Positions 35,870 to 44,556 of a DNA stretch of 64,000 nt are shown piece by piece (positions within the stretch are counted from its first letter, which is position 1; each line of letters begins with the position of its first letter). Origin of the DNA: CAZNPL01 sp964574815 (lineage in GTDB: Bacteria; Planctomycetota; Phycisphaerae; UBA1845); assembly GCA_964574815.1 (NCBI GenBank), contig CAZNPL010000036.1, forward strand, positions 1-64,000, in the 5' to 3' direction. The position numbers were made by a program, and so were the translations under genes. A model generated the notes under the pieces. It worked only from the letters and a program-made list of their open reading frames with translations, was not told the origin of the DNA and did no database searches.

Positions 35870-37993
35870 TCATCCGGCGCGTGTTGATGAAAGGTCGGCG
35901 CCCGGTGCGCCGGCGGGGACGTCGATGGCTTCTCCCGGTCTGAGCGGCGGATAGCCGTCGAAGGTCACGCGGGAGGCGAGGCGGTTGGCGGCCAACAGCC
36001 CGTACTGCAGCCCGATCACGTGCTCGAGCGTGGTGGCGACCAGGTCAGTTCGCCATATCGAATTGCAAACGAAGTTCGCGATCGAGCCGGGAACCTCGAT
36101 GCGAATCAAGCGAGCGCCGGCTTCGGCTGCGCCGCGGTGAAAATCGGTGTCGAAGGCTCGCGGGTCGATGGCCACCTCGGGGATGAGCTTCTCGAATCGC
36201 CAGGCCAGCTCGTCGCGCCGGCCGATCGGCGAGCCGTTTTCCACAGTCCGGTAGAAGTAACGCCCCGCGGAAAAGTCGGCGGCGAGGGCGGGCAACGCCG
36301 AGGCCTGCCGGGCGTAGTCGCCGTCTTCACTATGGTACAAGACACGCAACTGCTGCCGAGGGGCGTCGGTCACGTCGATGACGGCGGCGACAGAGCCGGT
36401 TTCGAATTCGGCGACGGCGTCCACGCTGGCGGCAGCGAACGACTCGTTCGAGCCGATCGGTTGCCACGGGGCACACAGTGGGATCCACGCCAGGCGGAAC
36501 CGATCGACCAGGTTCCGTACGTACGGATTTCCGTAAGGATCGGTACGGACAAGTTGCTTGAGATACCAGAGCGCACCATAGATTCCGGTCATGTCGTCGC
36601 CACGGAGTCCCGTGCGGATTAGCAGCAGCGGCCTGCGCGGCTTGGGCAGGCCGAGCGTTTCCACCGGGGTACCCAACTCGAAGAACAGTTCCTCGCGGCG
36701 TCTGCCGGTCAGCACGAGCGCGGGGTATCTCGTGGAAATCTCCTTGAGAATGTCGATCCATTCCTGCTCCGTCTCGACGGGGACGGCGTACTGGCCCAGT
36801 GATGTCTGATCCACGCCGACCATGTTCATCAGAACGTAGGCGGCGATGTTCGGCTCGTCGCAGGTCGTGGGCAGGGTTTCGACGGGGTCCACGTCGAAAA
36901 CGATCACGCCCCCCCCGTCGGTGGGCTTGTAGAGGCAGACCGGATGCTCTGAGGTGGAGTCCTGGTCGGTCATGGAACGCAGGACGACCTCGTACCCGCG
37001 CTCTTTGCGGAGGCGGTTCAAGGCGGCGCTCCTGCAAATGTGGTTCTGGCGGAAAACCCGTGGGTCGGACGTCGTCGACGCCAGCGGGAAAACGTCGCGA
37101 AGGGCGAAGCCTCGCGTCATGAAGTCGGCCCGGTAGACCTCCGCATGGATCGGGTCGTCTTCCTGCTCGACCGTTCGGACGCGCAGGCCGTCGCCGCCCA
37201 TGCGGGCGAAAGCCTGCAATGACACAATGACGATGCGGCCCGTTGCAAGGCGTTCGAGCGCCGCCAACGAACGGACGGCGGACGGTGGCGAGTCCGAGGC
37301 GATGATGACGGCGTCGGAGTTGGGCGGATCGCGTCGTAGCGCGGCCGATCTGACGTGGCGAACAGCCGATCGTCCGAAGCGTTTACGCAGCATGGCCGTC
37401 AGGTGCCGGTCTTCGCCGACATCGTCGCAAACCATGACGCGACGAACCTTACGCGCGGCCGGGTACGCGTAGGGCGGCGGCGGCAAGGCCAGAGGATGGC
37501 TGCACGTATCCGGCTCGATATTCTCCACAACGTATGCGGAGTGGAGCGTGACCGATCCACGGGCCCGGTCCAGACCGATCTCAATTTCGAGCCACTTGGT
37601 GTTGGTCGGCGTCTTGTAGTACGAGCGGAGCGTCAAAGGGCCGACGGACTTGAGCGCGTCGGCGAGGCGAATCCGGTCGCCGCGCTCGTCCGACGGGTTG
37701 ATCGGCGTGACCCAGAGCGCGGCCCCCGCGTTGTCCACAGTTGCGTCGCAGACGCACGTCACCGTGGCCTCGACGCGGTACCATTGGTTGGATTTGCAGC
37801 GCATGCGTTGGGACCAGGTGCCTCGCCCGGTGTCCACCGTGCTGGTGATGACGAGTTGCGTCGTTTCTCGACCGGGCTCTCGCGTGCGTTGCCATTGCAC
37901 CTCGTCGGAGTCGGTCTGCCATTGCCAGGAGCGTGGCTCTTTGGCCCCGTAGGCGAATGCTGCGTTTCGGATGCGGTTCAGATCATCGGGCAC
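35870..37993 (-). CDS. Large hypothetical protein with degenerate M14-carboxypeptidase-like region
   Basis: 707 residues, no signal peptide. GTG start with AGAGGA 7 nt upstream. Residues ~1-160 look like a beta-sandwich (carbohydrate-binding-like; NAAFAYGAKEPRSWQW... WYRVEATVTCVC... LRSYYKTPTNTKWLEIEIGL). The middle is alpha/beta (RKVRRVMVCDDVGEDRHL... VVIVSLQAFA-type strands). The last third recalls zinc carboxypeptidase M14 (LLIRTGLRGDDMTGIYGALW and LVDRFRLAWIPLCAPW), but the metal-binding HxxE is replaced by LRGDD, so peptidase activity is doubtful. It may be a glycan-related or signalling enzyme, or a binding protein. Cotranscribed with the SDR gene downstream. Confidence 0.6.
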   Translation of the reverse strand: MPDDLNRIRNAAFAYGAKEPRSWQWQTDSDEVQWQRTREPGRETTQLVITSTVDTGRGTWSQRMRCKSNQWYRVEATVTCVCDATVDNAGAALWVTPINPSDERGDRIRLADALKSVGPLTLRSYYKTPTNTKWLEIEIGLDRARGSVTLHSAYVVENIEPDTCSHPLALPPPPYAYPAARKVRRVMVCDDVGEDRHLTAMLRKRFGRSAVRHVRSAALRRDPPNSDAVIIASDSPPSAVRSLAALERLATGRIVIVSLQAFARMGGDGLRVRTVEQEDDPIHAEVYRADFMTRGFALRDVFPLASTTSDPRVFRQNHICRSAALNRLRKERGYEVVLRSMTDQDSTSEHPVCLYKPTDGGGVIVFDVDPVETLPTTCDEPNIAAYVLMNMVGVDQTSLGQYAVPVETEQEWIDILKEISTRYPALVLTGRRREELFFELGTPVETLGLPKPRRPLLLIRTGLRGDDMTGIYGALWYLKQLVRTDPYGNPYVRNLVDRFRLAWIPLCAPWQPIGSNESFAAASVDAVAEFETGSVAAVIDVTDAPRQQLRVLYHSEDGDYARQASALPALAADFSAGRYFYRTVENGSPIGRRDELAWRFEKLIPEVAIDPRAFDTDFHRGAAEAGARLIRIEVPGSIANFVCNSIWRTDLVATTLEHVIGLQYGLLAANRLASRVTFDGYPPLRPGEAIDVPAGAPGADLSSTRAG

Positions 37994-38213
37994 GTTGACA
38001 TCCTCTCTTCAAGCGATCCAGTCCCGGCTTGGTGTATAGCGATGAGGGGTGGATCGTGCAACCGCATCGTGGTGAGGCGATTCGCCGTTGTGGGCTTCAT
38101 GCGGGAATCAAGCTGTGAGATGTGCGCGAAGGGGAACAGTGGCGGGTGCGCCTGAGGCGGACTGGTGGCAGCCGGTGCGATAGGATGGCTGGTGTCCTTG
38201 GCACGAACGACCG

Positions 38214-38990
38214 TCAATCGCCTTGGCGTCGGGTGGGGTTGATCCGCAAGTACGGGCTGAGGAGTCGGACGCCGATGTAGAACGGGATGGTGTCCACGGC
38301 CGCCACGGTGACTTTGAACAGGTAGTTGTCGCGAATCAGGGCGGCCATGTCGGCCAGCTTGATCACACCTGCCCAGTACTGGGCACCGAAGGTGATGCAG
38401 ATGACGGCGGTGGCGTCGACAAGCTGGCTGACCATGGTGGAGCCGTTGTTGCGAATCCAGAGGTGTCGGCCGCGCGTCAGCTTCTTCCATAAGTGAAAGA
38501 GATAGACGTCGCAGAACTGCGCGGCCATGTAGGCGACCATCGAAGCGACGACCGACCCGCGCATGCAGGCGTAGATCAGGTGGAACAGCTCCGCTCTCCC
38601 CTGGAGCACTTCTCCATCGGGGAGGTAAACGGGCTGAGCGAGGTCGAGGACCTGCCAGGAGGGCTGCTGGTCGGCGGCGGGGAGCCGGTCTCCCAGCCAC
38701 AGGGTGCCGAGAACCAGCCCGTTGATCAATAGACCGACGCTGACCACGACATTCGCGCGTCGCCGGCCGTAGAACTCGCTGATGAAATCCGTGCAGAGGA
38801 ACGTGAGCGGATAGGGCAAGACACCGACGGCCAGGGCAAGCGGGCCGATGTGAACGAACCGCGTGATGCCGATGAAGTTTAGCATCGCCATCGAGCCGAC
38901 GAAGATGCCGGCAAAAACGAGGAAGACGCGCTCGCGGCGCTCGTGAAGCCAATCGGGGGCGTGGACAGCGTCGAAGTCCGACTCGTTCAT
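38214..38990 (-). CDS. yhhQ: YhhQ/VUT-family queuosine-precursor transporter
   Basis: 258 residues with about six hydrophobic spans. The signature GVLPYPLTFLCTDFISEFYG near residue 60 and the later RNNGSTMVSQLVDATAVICITF are typical of YhhQ, an inner-membrane importer of queuine precursors (preQ0/preQ1). No other queuosine gene is in the window. A central loop (PAADQQPSWQVLDLAQPVYL) is longer than in E. coli YhhQ. It is last in a minus-strand run parA-vanZ-yhhQ with a 26-nt gap to vanZ. Confidence 0.85.
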   Translation of the reverse strand: MNESDFDAVHAPDWLHERRERVFLVFAGIFVGSMAMLNFIGITRFVHIGPLALAVGVLPYPLTFLCTDFISEFYGRRRANVVVSVGLLINGLVLGTLWLGDRLPAADQQPSWQVLDLAQPVYLPDGEVLQGRAELFHLIYACMRGSVVASMVAYMAAQFCDVYLFHLWKKLTRGRHLWIRNNGSTMVSQLVDATAVICITFGAQYWAGVIKLADMAALIRDNYLFKVTVAAVDTIPFYIGVRLLSPYLRINPTRRQGD

Positions 38991-39016
38991 TTCAAAGAAG
39001 GGTAGATGGGCCGTCG

Positions 39017-39394
39017 TCAGGCGTCAACGTGGATCTGGCGCCGCCGCGACCGCCACGCGATCACCGCGAATGCGACGATGACGCCCGCGAGGTCGGCCAG
39101 CCAGTCCCACAGGCTTGCGCTGCGATTGACCAAGGGCTGAAGCAGTTCGTCCGCGGCGGCGTAGGATGCAAAGATGAGCGTCCAGGCAAAATACCACTTG
39201 AACGTGAGCTTCCGCCCGCCGTGCCCGGCGACCATCGCGCAAAGAGCGGCGAGCACCGCATAAACGCCGAAGTGGATCACCTTGTCAAGGTGGCTGGCCG
39301 GCAGGCGGACGCGATCGGGTTTGGGCGTGTGCATGACCACGAACAACGCCACCCAATAGACAATCCAGATGATCCTGAGGTGGTGGCGGGCCAA
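39017..39394 (-). CDS. VanZ-family membrane protein
   Basis: 125 residues with four predicted spans. The family signature is present: HLDKVIHFGVYAVLAALCA, then DELLQPLVNRSASLWDWLADLAGV. The frame requires a TTG start (39394), with GAG about 8 nt upstream; no suitable ATG exists before the first helix. VanZ-like proteins are small membrane proteins, some linked to teicoplanin tolerance, but most are of unknown role, so resistance is not implied. It sits 21 nt after parA. Confidence 0.78.
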   Translation of the reverse strand: MARHHLRIIWIVYWVALFVVMHTPKPDRVRLPASHLDKVIHFGVYAVLAALCAMVAGHGGRKLTFKWYFAWTLIFASYAAADELLQPLVNRSASLWDWLADLAGVIVAFAVIAWRSRRRQIHVDA

Positions 39395-39415
39395 GTGATC
39401 TCGATCCGGGAGGTG

Positions 39416-40558
39416 CTAAGCGATGTTGGCAATGTCCTCGCGCCGATCGCGGTCCGAGGGGTCCGACTGCTGCTCGGGCATCTTGAGTGTTGCGCCGGAC
39501 GGAATTTGCTCATGGTCAGCGTCAGCGGGCTCGCTTGCTTCCGCATCGCCTGACGATGCCGGTGCGTCGTGTGATCCTCCGCCGGGCGGTTCGTTCGGCG
39601 ACGCTCCAACCGCGACCTCCGCGATAACGTCACCGTCGGTCGTCTCGCTTGCATCGACAACTTCGGCGACGACGCGGTCCGGCGCCTCTTGCTCAGCGGC
39701 AGCCTGTTCAGACTCTTTCTTGTCCTCGGCCTCGCCCGGCGTTGCGTCGTGCTCCGGCTCGACCTCTTCGGAAATGCCGAGCACCTCACAGGCCAGACGC
39801 GCGTAATCGGCGGCGCCGTTGCTGCGCGGCTCGTAGTCGAAGATGGTCAGGCCGTGGCTCGGCGCTTCGGCCAGCTTGATGTTTCGGCGGATGACCGTGT
39901 CGAAAACGCGCGTTTCGGACCAGGGGCAGTCCGTCCCGCGGGAGGCTTCGAAGAACTCTCTCACGTCGTCGAGAATCTCGCCGGCCAGCCGCGTCCCGCC
40001 CTCGTACATCGTGAACACGACGCCGCTGACGCGCAGGTCCGGATTAATCCGTTTGGCCACCAGCCGGATGGTCTCATCGAGCAGCTTGCCCAATCCCTGT
40101 AGTGCGAGAAAGTGCGGCTGGAGGGGAATGAAGACCTCTTCGACGGCGACGAGTGCGTTGACTGTCAGGATCCCCAAAGAAGGCGGGCAATCGACGAGAA
40201 TAAAATCGAATTCGTCGCGGACGCGGTCCAGGGCGTCGCGGAGGATCACCTCGCGACCGACGACGCTGACCAGTTCGAGCTCCGCGGCGGCCAGGTCGAT
40301 GTGCGACGGGATCAGGTGCACGTTGTCTGCGACCTGGAGCATGGCCGACCGCATGGGGGCCGAGTCGGTCAGCACCGAGTAGATGCTGTCGGCCTCGTCG
40401 CACGGCTCGCATCCGAAGTTGATGGTCAGGTGGGCCTGAGGATCGAGGTCGATCAGCAGGACGCGTTGACCTCGGGCTGCCAGGGCAGCGGCCAGATTGG
40501 TCGTGGTTGTCGTCTTACCCACGCCGCCTTTTTGATTCATGATGGCGATGGAACGCAT
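39416..40558 (-). CDS. parA: ParA/Soj-family ATPase with long acidic tail
   Basis: 380 residues. Deviant Walker A KGGVGKTTTTTNLAA near the N-terminus (residues 10-24), Walker B-type FILVDCPPSLG, and IRRNIKLAEAPSHGLTIFDY typical of chromosomal Soj/ParA. The ATPase part ends near EVLGISEE; about 125 further residues are Glu/Asp/Ala-rich, disordered-looking and not usual for the family. Start ATG 40558 follows GGGAGG 4 nt away; a GTG seven codons earlier is less likely. No ParB or parS (TGTTCCACGTGGAACA-type) is present in the window, so partner and cargo are unknown. Confidence 0.87.
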   Translation of the reverse strand: MRSIAIMNQKGGVGKTTTTTNLAAALAARGQRVLLIDLDPQAHLTINFGCEPCDEADSIYSVLTDSAPMRSAMLQVADNVHLIPSHIDLAAAELELVSVVGREVILRDALDRVRDEFDFILVDCPPSLGILTVNALVAVEEVFIPLQPHFLALQGLGKLLDETIRLVAKRINPDLRVSGVVFTMYEGGTRLAGEILDDVREFFEASRGTDCPWSETRVFDTVIRRNIKLAEAPSHGLTIFDYEPRSNGAADYARLACEVLGISEEVEPEHDATPGEAEDKKESEQAAAEQEAPDRVVAEVVDASETTDGDVIAEVAVGASPNEPPGGGSHDAPASSGDAEASEPADADHEQIPSGATLKMPEQQSDPSDRDRREDIANIA

Positions 40559-40637
40559 CGGTCCTCCCTTACCGATCACGGACGTGACTCCCCGCGCGGG
40601 GCCGGCGTCCGGACGTGGCGGGTCTCCATGGCCGCAT

Positions 40638-40667
40638 ATTATAGCGCCAATCCGCTGAGCGTGTCAC
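40638..40667 (-). promoter_or_regulatory. Putative sigma70 promoter of parA-vanZ-yhhQ
   Basis: On the minus strand GTGACA (40662-40667), an 18-nt spacer and a perfect TATAAT (40638-40643), with an ~80-nt leader to the parA start. Confidence 0.5.
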
Positions 40668-40730
40668 GGAGAAATCCGACCTTACGTGGGATGGGCACGG
40701 GAACGGGGCGATTTTCGTTGAGGGTGACGG

Positions 40731-41168
40731 CTATGGTCCGTCAGCGGGCTCCACAGGGACCACGGCGTCGCGCATCTGCACCGGATGTATCTCGCAGAAA
40801 TAGACGAACTCGCCGGCCTCATTGAAGGTGTGCTCGAACGATGCTCCGCCGCCCATCAGGCCCGAGTCCCACAAGCTGCCGGCGTCGGCGTCGCCCGGGT
40901 TCCCGCTGGTGGTGGTGTGGAGAACGATGTCGTCGTTCACCCAGCGGACGGTCTCTCCCACCGTGATGGACACTTCCGGCGGAACGAAGGCGATGTTCTG
41001 CATGCGCACCGTCGCGGCGACGTCGTCTCCGTTGCCGTTGTCATTGTCGTTGCCGTCGGGGGGAGGCATGACCCCCGGGCAGCCTGCGAGGACGAGAGCC
41101 AGGGGAAGAAACGCCAGACCCGACATGCGAAACGCCTTTTTCAAATCGCGGCGGGTTGATTTCGTCAT
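40731..41168 (-). CDS. Cupredoxin-domain lipoprotein (plastocyanin-like)
   Basis: 145 residues. Lipoprotein signal with lipobox LAGC (C30), then a short Asp/Asn/Gly linker and one cupredoxin domain. The type 1 copper ligands are all present: H84 (VLHTTTSG), C125, H128 and M132 in YFCEIHPVQM. Expected to be a membrane-tethered, periplasmic electron carrier. It lies on the same strand as, and about 190 nt downstream of, a cytochrome P460 gene, so electron transfer between the two is a reasonable guess. No copper-uptake gene nearby. Confidence 0.85.
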   Translation of the reverse strand: MTKSTRRDLKKAFRMSGLAFLPLALVLAGCPGVMPPPDGNDNDNGNGDDVAATVRMQNIAFVPPEVSITVGETVRWVNDDIVLHTTTSGNPGDADAGSLWDSGLMGGGASFEHTFNEAGEFVYFCEIHPVQMRDAVVPVEPADGP

Positions 41169-41355
41169 TCGTTATTCTCCAAAATTGAGGTTCTCGTGTT
41201 CTTGACTGCTGAGTGCACCGTGCGCTCAGCCCGGCTGAACGGAGGGCCGCTGGCACGCCCTGCTTCAGGGGCAGTGCAACGCTCGGCACTTCCGCGTGCA
41301 TTGACAGCCCTGGCCCGATGTCACCTGCGCGCAGTGCCGTAACGCTCCGATCCCG

Positions 41356-41898
41356 TCAGTCTCCGTGATGATGCGTTTTTGTGTCGTTGGTGAAGATGTA
41401 ATCGCCGCCCTTCGCGGACGAATGACACGCATTACACGACTGCACCTGGCCGGCGATCCTGGTGTCACCGCGCATCGCCACGCTGCCGTCGGGCGTGTAT
41501 TTCACCCAGTACCAGTCGTTGTTCTCCGAGTCGTAGCCCTCGATGCGCTTCATGATCGTGATGGCCATGAGCTCTTCATCCGGGCTGTAGTTCTCCTTGA
41601 TAATGATCGAGCCGAAGGGCGGATCCTCCAGGTTGCCAAACGTCGTGCGGTTGATGAAAAGCTTGAGCTTCTTTCCGTGCGGGCTCTTGCCCGGGTAAAA
41701 GCCGGTATCCTGGCCCGGCCAGGGAGCCCACTGCTTGTAGTGCAACGTCTTCATCTCCTTCCAGATCGCAGCCGCGTCCGGCATGTCCTCGGACATCTGC
41801 GCGGCCGCTTGCGGCGCTCCCTGCGGGGGCAGAGCGAACAGGCCGGCTGCGATCAGCAGCACCACGGTTAACAGCAACGATTTGACCAGCTTTCGCAT
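41356..41898 (-). CDS. Cytochrome P460-family c-type haem protein
   Basis: 180 residues. The signal peptide ends around PQAAAQ. The family pattern WPGQDTGFYPGKSPHGKKLKLFIN is followed near the C-terminus by one haem-c site, CNACH (155-159). P460 proteins oxidise hydroxylamine or related nitrogen species in nitrifiers, while P460-fold cytochrome c' beta binds NO. The crosslinking Lys that defines true P460 cannot be assigned by eye, so either role is open. GGAGGAGG lies 6 nt before the ATG, one of the strongest sites in the window. Followed on the same strand by the cupredoxin lipoprotein. Confidence 0.82.
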   Translation of the reverse strand: MRKLVKSLLLTVVLLIAAGLFALPPQGAPQAAAQMSEDMPDAAAIWKEMKTLHYKQWAPWPGQDTGFYPGKSPHGKKLKLFINRTTFGNLEDPPFGSIIIKENYSPDEELMAITIMKRIEGYDSENNDWYWVKYTPDGSVAMRGDTRIAGQVQSCNACHSSAKGGDYIFTNDTKTHHHGD

Positions 41899-42441
41899 GA
41901 AACACCTCCTCCGTTTGTGATGCGTCGTGGTTTGGCGCGTGCGTTTGGACTGACAGTGACCGACGCCGATCCCCTGGATTATCGCCCGAGCGACGTGAAC
42001 TGCGCATGAATTCCCCGTAACAAAGCCGTAATCGATGCGGCGATCCGGCCGGCGTTGTCGAGGCCGGCACTCGAAGCGCGAGTCGGTTACCGGCTCGGCA
42101 CCCTTTACGTGCGTAAACGCGGTACACCTTTATCTCAGGCGACTGACTGTGCGGCCAAATCCGCATCCGCGTGTGTTGCGCAGGCCGCCGTTCACATGAT
42201 TACGGGCGAGATACCCGGAATTCAGGGAGGCGTCAGCCGGCCGGGCTAGTCTGTACCTATACGCCCGCTCATGACGAGGCGGTGTATATCTGCCTTCTTT
42301 TGTCGGCCCGGAGCGCATGCTGCTGGGAGCGGTTGTGAAGCCGTGGCGCCCGCAAGCACCGCGCTCGGGAAGGCGGGTCATGCTGCGCGGCATGTTGAGG
42401 AGTTCGCCGAAGACTAAGGGCCGTACCCGGAGGCGTCGGAT
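41899..42441. other. Divergent intergenic region
   Basis: 543 bases between cytochrome P460 (minus) and a small forward gene. An imperfect inverted repeat, TATACGCC (42258-42265) and GGTGTATA (42281-42288; one G-U), could be an operator. No coding frame is supported. Confidence 0.4.
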
Positions 42442-42615
42442 ATGAGAAAGAATGCCCCATGGCTCGTTGTGGTCGCCCTGTGCGTCCTGGTCGTCCTCAT
42501 GGCAACGGATACGGTAACGATCAAGTGCGATTCAGACGAGCTCGATGTTCCCGAGGCCGTTGAAGACGCGGGAGAGAACATAGAGGACGCTGCGGAGGAG
42601 TTGACCGAAGGCTGA
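42442..42615 (+). CDS. 57-residue exported or membrane-anchored acidic small protein
   Basis: GGAGG lies 8 nt before the ATG. The product has a basic start (MRKNAPW), one hydrophobic helix (LVVVALCVLVVLMA) and a very acidic, helix-prone tail (VPEAVEDAGENIEDAAEELT). No cysteine at a lipobox position. Likely a small envelope protein. It is followed 36 nt later by a lipoprotein gene and begins a run of five small envelope genes on the same strand. Confidence 0.6.
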   Translation: MRKNAPWLVVVALCVLVVLMATDTVTIKCDSDELDVPEAVEDAGENIEDAAEELTEG

Positions 42616-42651
42616 TCACTGAATGCGGCACCACATAAGGAGCTATGAGAC

Positions 42652-43011
42652 ATGCTGAGATATCGAATGATTCCCATGTTTTCGTTGCTGGCCATTGGGG
42701 GTGGATGTGCAACGATGGAGGGGAAGTGGTCGCTGACCAAAGTCGATCCGACGGCGGCGCGGCGTGACTTCGCGTTTACCAGCCTGACGCTTCAGGAGGA
42801 CGGGACGTATTATGCTGAAGCACAGGAGTTCGGCGAGACGGAATCCGTGTCGGGCACCTGGTCATTCGAGAACGGGGTGCTTTCGCTCAAGCAGCAGGAC
42901 GGCGAAGAGCACACGTACGACGCCGAACTGCTGGGTGCCGACGAATTAAGGCTGATCCATCACAAGAGCGGGCGCCGCGTGGTCGCCGCATTCGAGAAGC
43001 GGGCGTCCTAG
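42652..43011 (+). CDS. Small lipoprotein, lipocalin-like/META-like
   Basis: 119 residues. A signal ending in IGGGC gives a probable lipobox. The remainder is beta-rich (GKWSLTKVDP, FTSLTLQEDGTYYAEA, VSGTWSFENGVLSLKQQDG, RLIHHKSGRRVVAAFEK), the pattern of small lipocalin-like stress lipoproteins. AAGGAG sits about 9 nt before the ATG. Specific role unknown. Confidence 0.65.
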   Translation: MLRYRMIPMFSLLAIGGGCATMEGKWSLTKVDPTAARRDFAFTSLTLQEDGTYYAEAQEFGETESVSGTWSFENGVLSLKQQDGEEHTYDAELLGADELRLIHHKSGRRVVAAFEKRAS

Positions 43012-43202
43012 CTGCGACCAGCGTGCGGTTTTGAGAGGGACGATCTCGGTGGGGCTGGCGGCGTTCGGCGCGCGTGTCGGCATCCCCGGGTATCGCACCG
43101 TGTGCGCAACTTTGTCGCGTTCCGAAAGTGTTTCGATACGGCTGCGGTGGCGGCGCCAGGCCGCAGCTTGAACTGACGTTTCTAACCGAAAGGGGTTTTG
43201 TG

Positions 43203-43385
43203 ATGTTGAGTTGGGCGCTTGCGTTCTTCGTAATTGCGATCATTGCGGCGATCTTCGGCTTCGGGAATATCGCGGCCGGCGCCACGGCGATCGCCAAGAT
43301 CCTGTTTTTCCTGTTCCTGATCCTGTTCGTGGCCGCTCTGATCGGCGCGTTGATACGCGGGCGTCCGCCCCGCCCGCCGACATAA
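43203..43385 (+). CDS. DUF1328 small membrane protein
   Basis: 60 residues. Two hydrophobic helices with the conserved DUF1328/UPF0391 pattern MLSWALAFFVIAIIAAIFGF, GNIAAGATAIAKILFFLFLI and a basic Pro-rich end. Members are short inner-membrane proteins, often stress-induced. A longer frame upstream (to 43074) lacks homology; GGGG is 7 nt before this ATG. Confidence 0.85.
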   Translation: MLSWALAFFVIAIIAAIFGFGNIAAGATAIAKILFFLFLILFVAALIGALIRGRPPRPPT

Positions 43386-43449
43386 TCTCGGGCGAGACGG
43401 AGACGGTCGCAAATCGGATATGGACCGTCACAACAGAAAGGTGTGAACC

Positions 43450-43776
43450 GTGAACAAATGGAGGAGAATCCTGGCAGGGATGATGGTGTGTCTCATCTCA
43501 GTCGGCACGTCCGGCTGCTGTACGATCGCCCATAGCGGTGAGATAGAGACCTGGGACGACAATACCGGAGGCGGAGAGGCGTGCCCGTGGCTCATTGGTG
43601 ACGCGCTGCTGCTGATCCCCGGGATTGTTCCCGGCGTCATCGCGTTCGTAGTCGACTTCGCGACGGGTGAATGGCGGCATGCGGGTGCTTACCGCGCCGG
43701 CGAGCCGCTGTCGGCGATCGCACGGATGCGGAGCGTGCCGGCTGAGCCCCGAACGCGGAAGGCCCGGATCGGCTGA
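43450..43776 (+). CDS. Small putative lipoprotein of unknown function
   Basis: 108 residues from a GTG start (AAAGG about 9 nt upstream). The signal VCLISVGTSGC resembles a lipobox. A hydrophobic segment (WLIGDALLLIPGIVPGVIAFVV) follows, then a basic tail. The 'LLIPGIVPGVIAFVVDFATGEW' region resembles YceK/DUF1375-type small lipoproteins, though I would not assign it. Part of the small envelope gene run. Confidence 0.58.
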   Translation: MNKWRRILAGMMVCLISVGTSGCCTIAHSGEIETWDDNTGGGEACPWLIGDALLLIPGIVPGVIAFVVDFATGEWRHAGAYRAGEPLSAIARMRSVPAEPRTRKARIG

Positions 43777-43887
43777 CCAGACAGCGTCGAACAGACAGCC
43801 TCGCTGCCCGGCAAGGGCCTGGCGTGCCCTTGGCCGGCGCGCCTGGGCGAGGCGGAGGCTTCAATTGGGGTCGGGGTGGAGGATCAA

Positions 43888-44352
43888 ATGACGAACGAAA
43901 CATTACGGATCGCAGGTGCTGCAATACTGGTAGGCTCGCTGTTGTCTCTGAGCGGCTGCGGCGTGATTCAGGCCTTGCTGGATGCTCTGCAAGAGGCTGA
44001 AACGACGACGGTGGAGTTGCGAAACCAGGGCGATTTCCCGGTGGAGGTCTTGCTGTATTTCGATGACGACCAGGAGACGGTGGACGGCGTCATCCAGGAA
44101 ACCGGCACGGAGCGCACTTTCACGATCGCCGACGGAGCGACCGAATCGTTTTCCGAACCGTGTGAGGAACTCCAGGCGGTCATCATTGACGATGCCGACT
44201 TGCAGATTGTCGGGGACGTCGGCCCCGAGGATCGGACGGGTCTGCTTCGTGACGGCGACGACTTCGGCTGTGGCGACACCATCGTGTTCACGTTGACGCA
44301 TTCCGACGTGGTCACCGATTTCGAGATCACGGTTTCGGTCGAGGGGCCGTAG
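43888..44352 (+). CDS. Putative lipoprotein with acidic beta-rich domain
   Basis: 154 residues. GGAGG lies 5 nt before this ATG (a GTG four codons upstream is less suitable). Lipobox LSLSGC. The mature part is strongly acidic and beta-rich: VELRNQGDFPVEVLLYFDDD, FTIADGATESFSEPCEEL, DTIVFTLTHSDVVTDFEITV. Two cysteines (CEEL, FGCGD) may pair. The pattern recalls small secreted beta-sandwiches. Function unknown. Last of the run of five small envelope genes. Confidence 0.62.
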   Translation: MTNETLRIAGAAILVGSLLSLSGCGVIQALLDALQEAETTTVELRNQGDFPVEVLLYFDDDQETVDGVIQETGTERTFTIADGATESFSEPCEELQAVIIDDADLQIVGDVGPEDRTGLLRDGDDFGCGDTIVFTLTHSDVVTDFEITVSVEGP

Positions 44353-44556
44353 ACGCGCTTCGGAGTTGATCCGACGTCGAATGGCGAGCGTGCGTGAGCA
44401 GCGTGCCGATCAGGGCAAGCAGGGAGCCGGGCGGCAGATCCACACCGGCAAGCTCCACCGCCTATAGCGGCTCCGCTTGCCAATGGCACATGCGGTAATC
44501 ACGTGCGCTCAACTTCGGGCAGCGTTGCCTTGCGCACGCCAGGCCGGCACCGGCAT

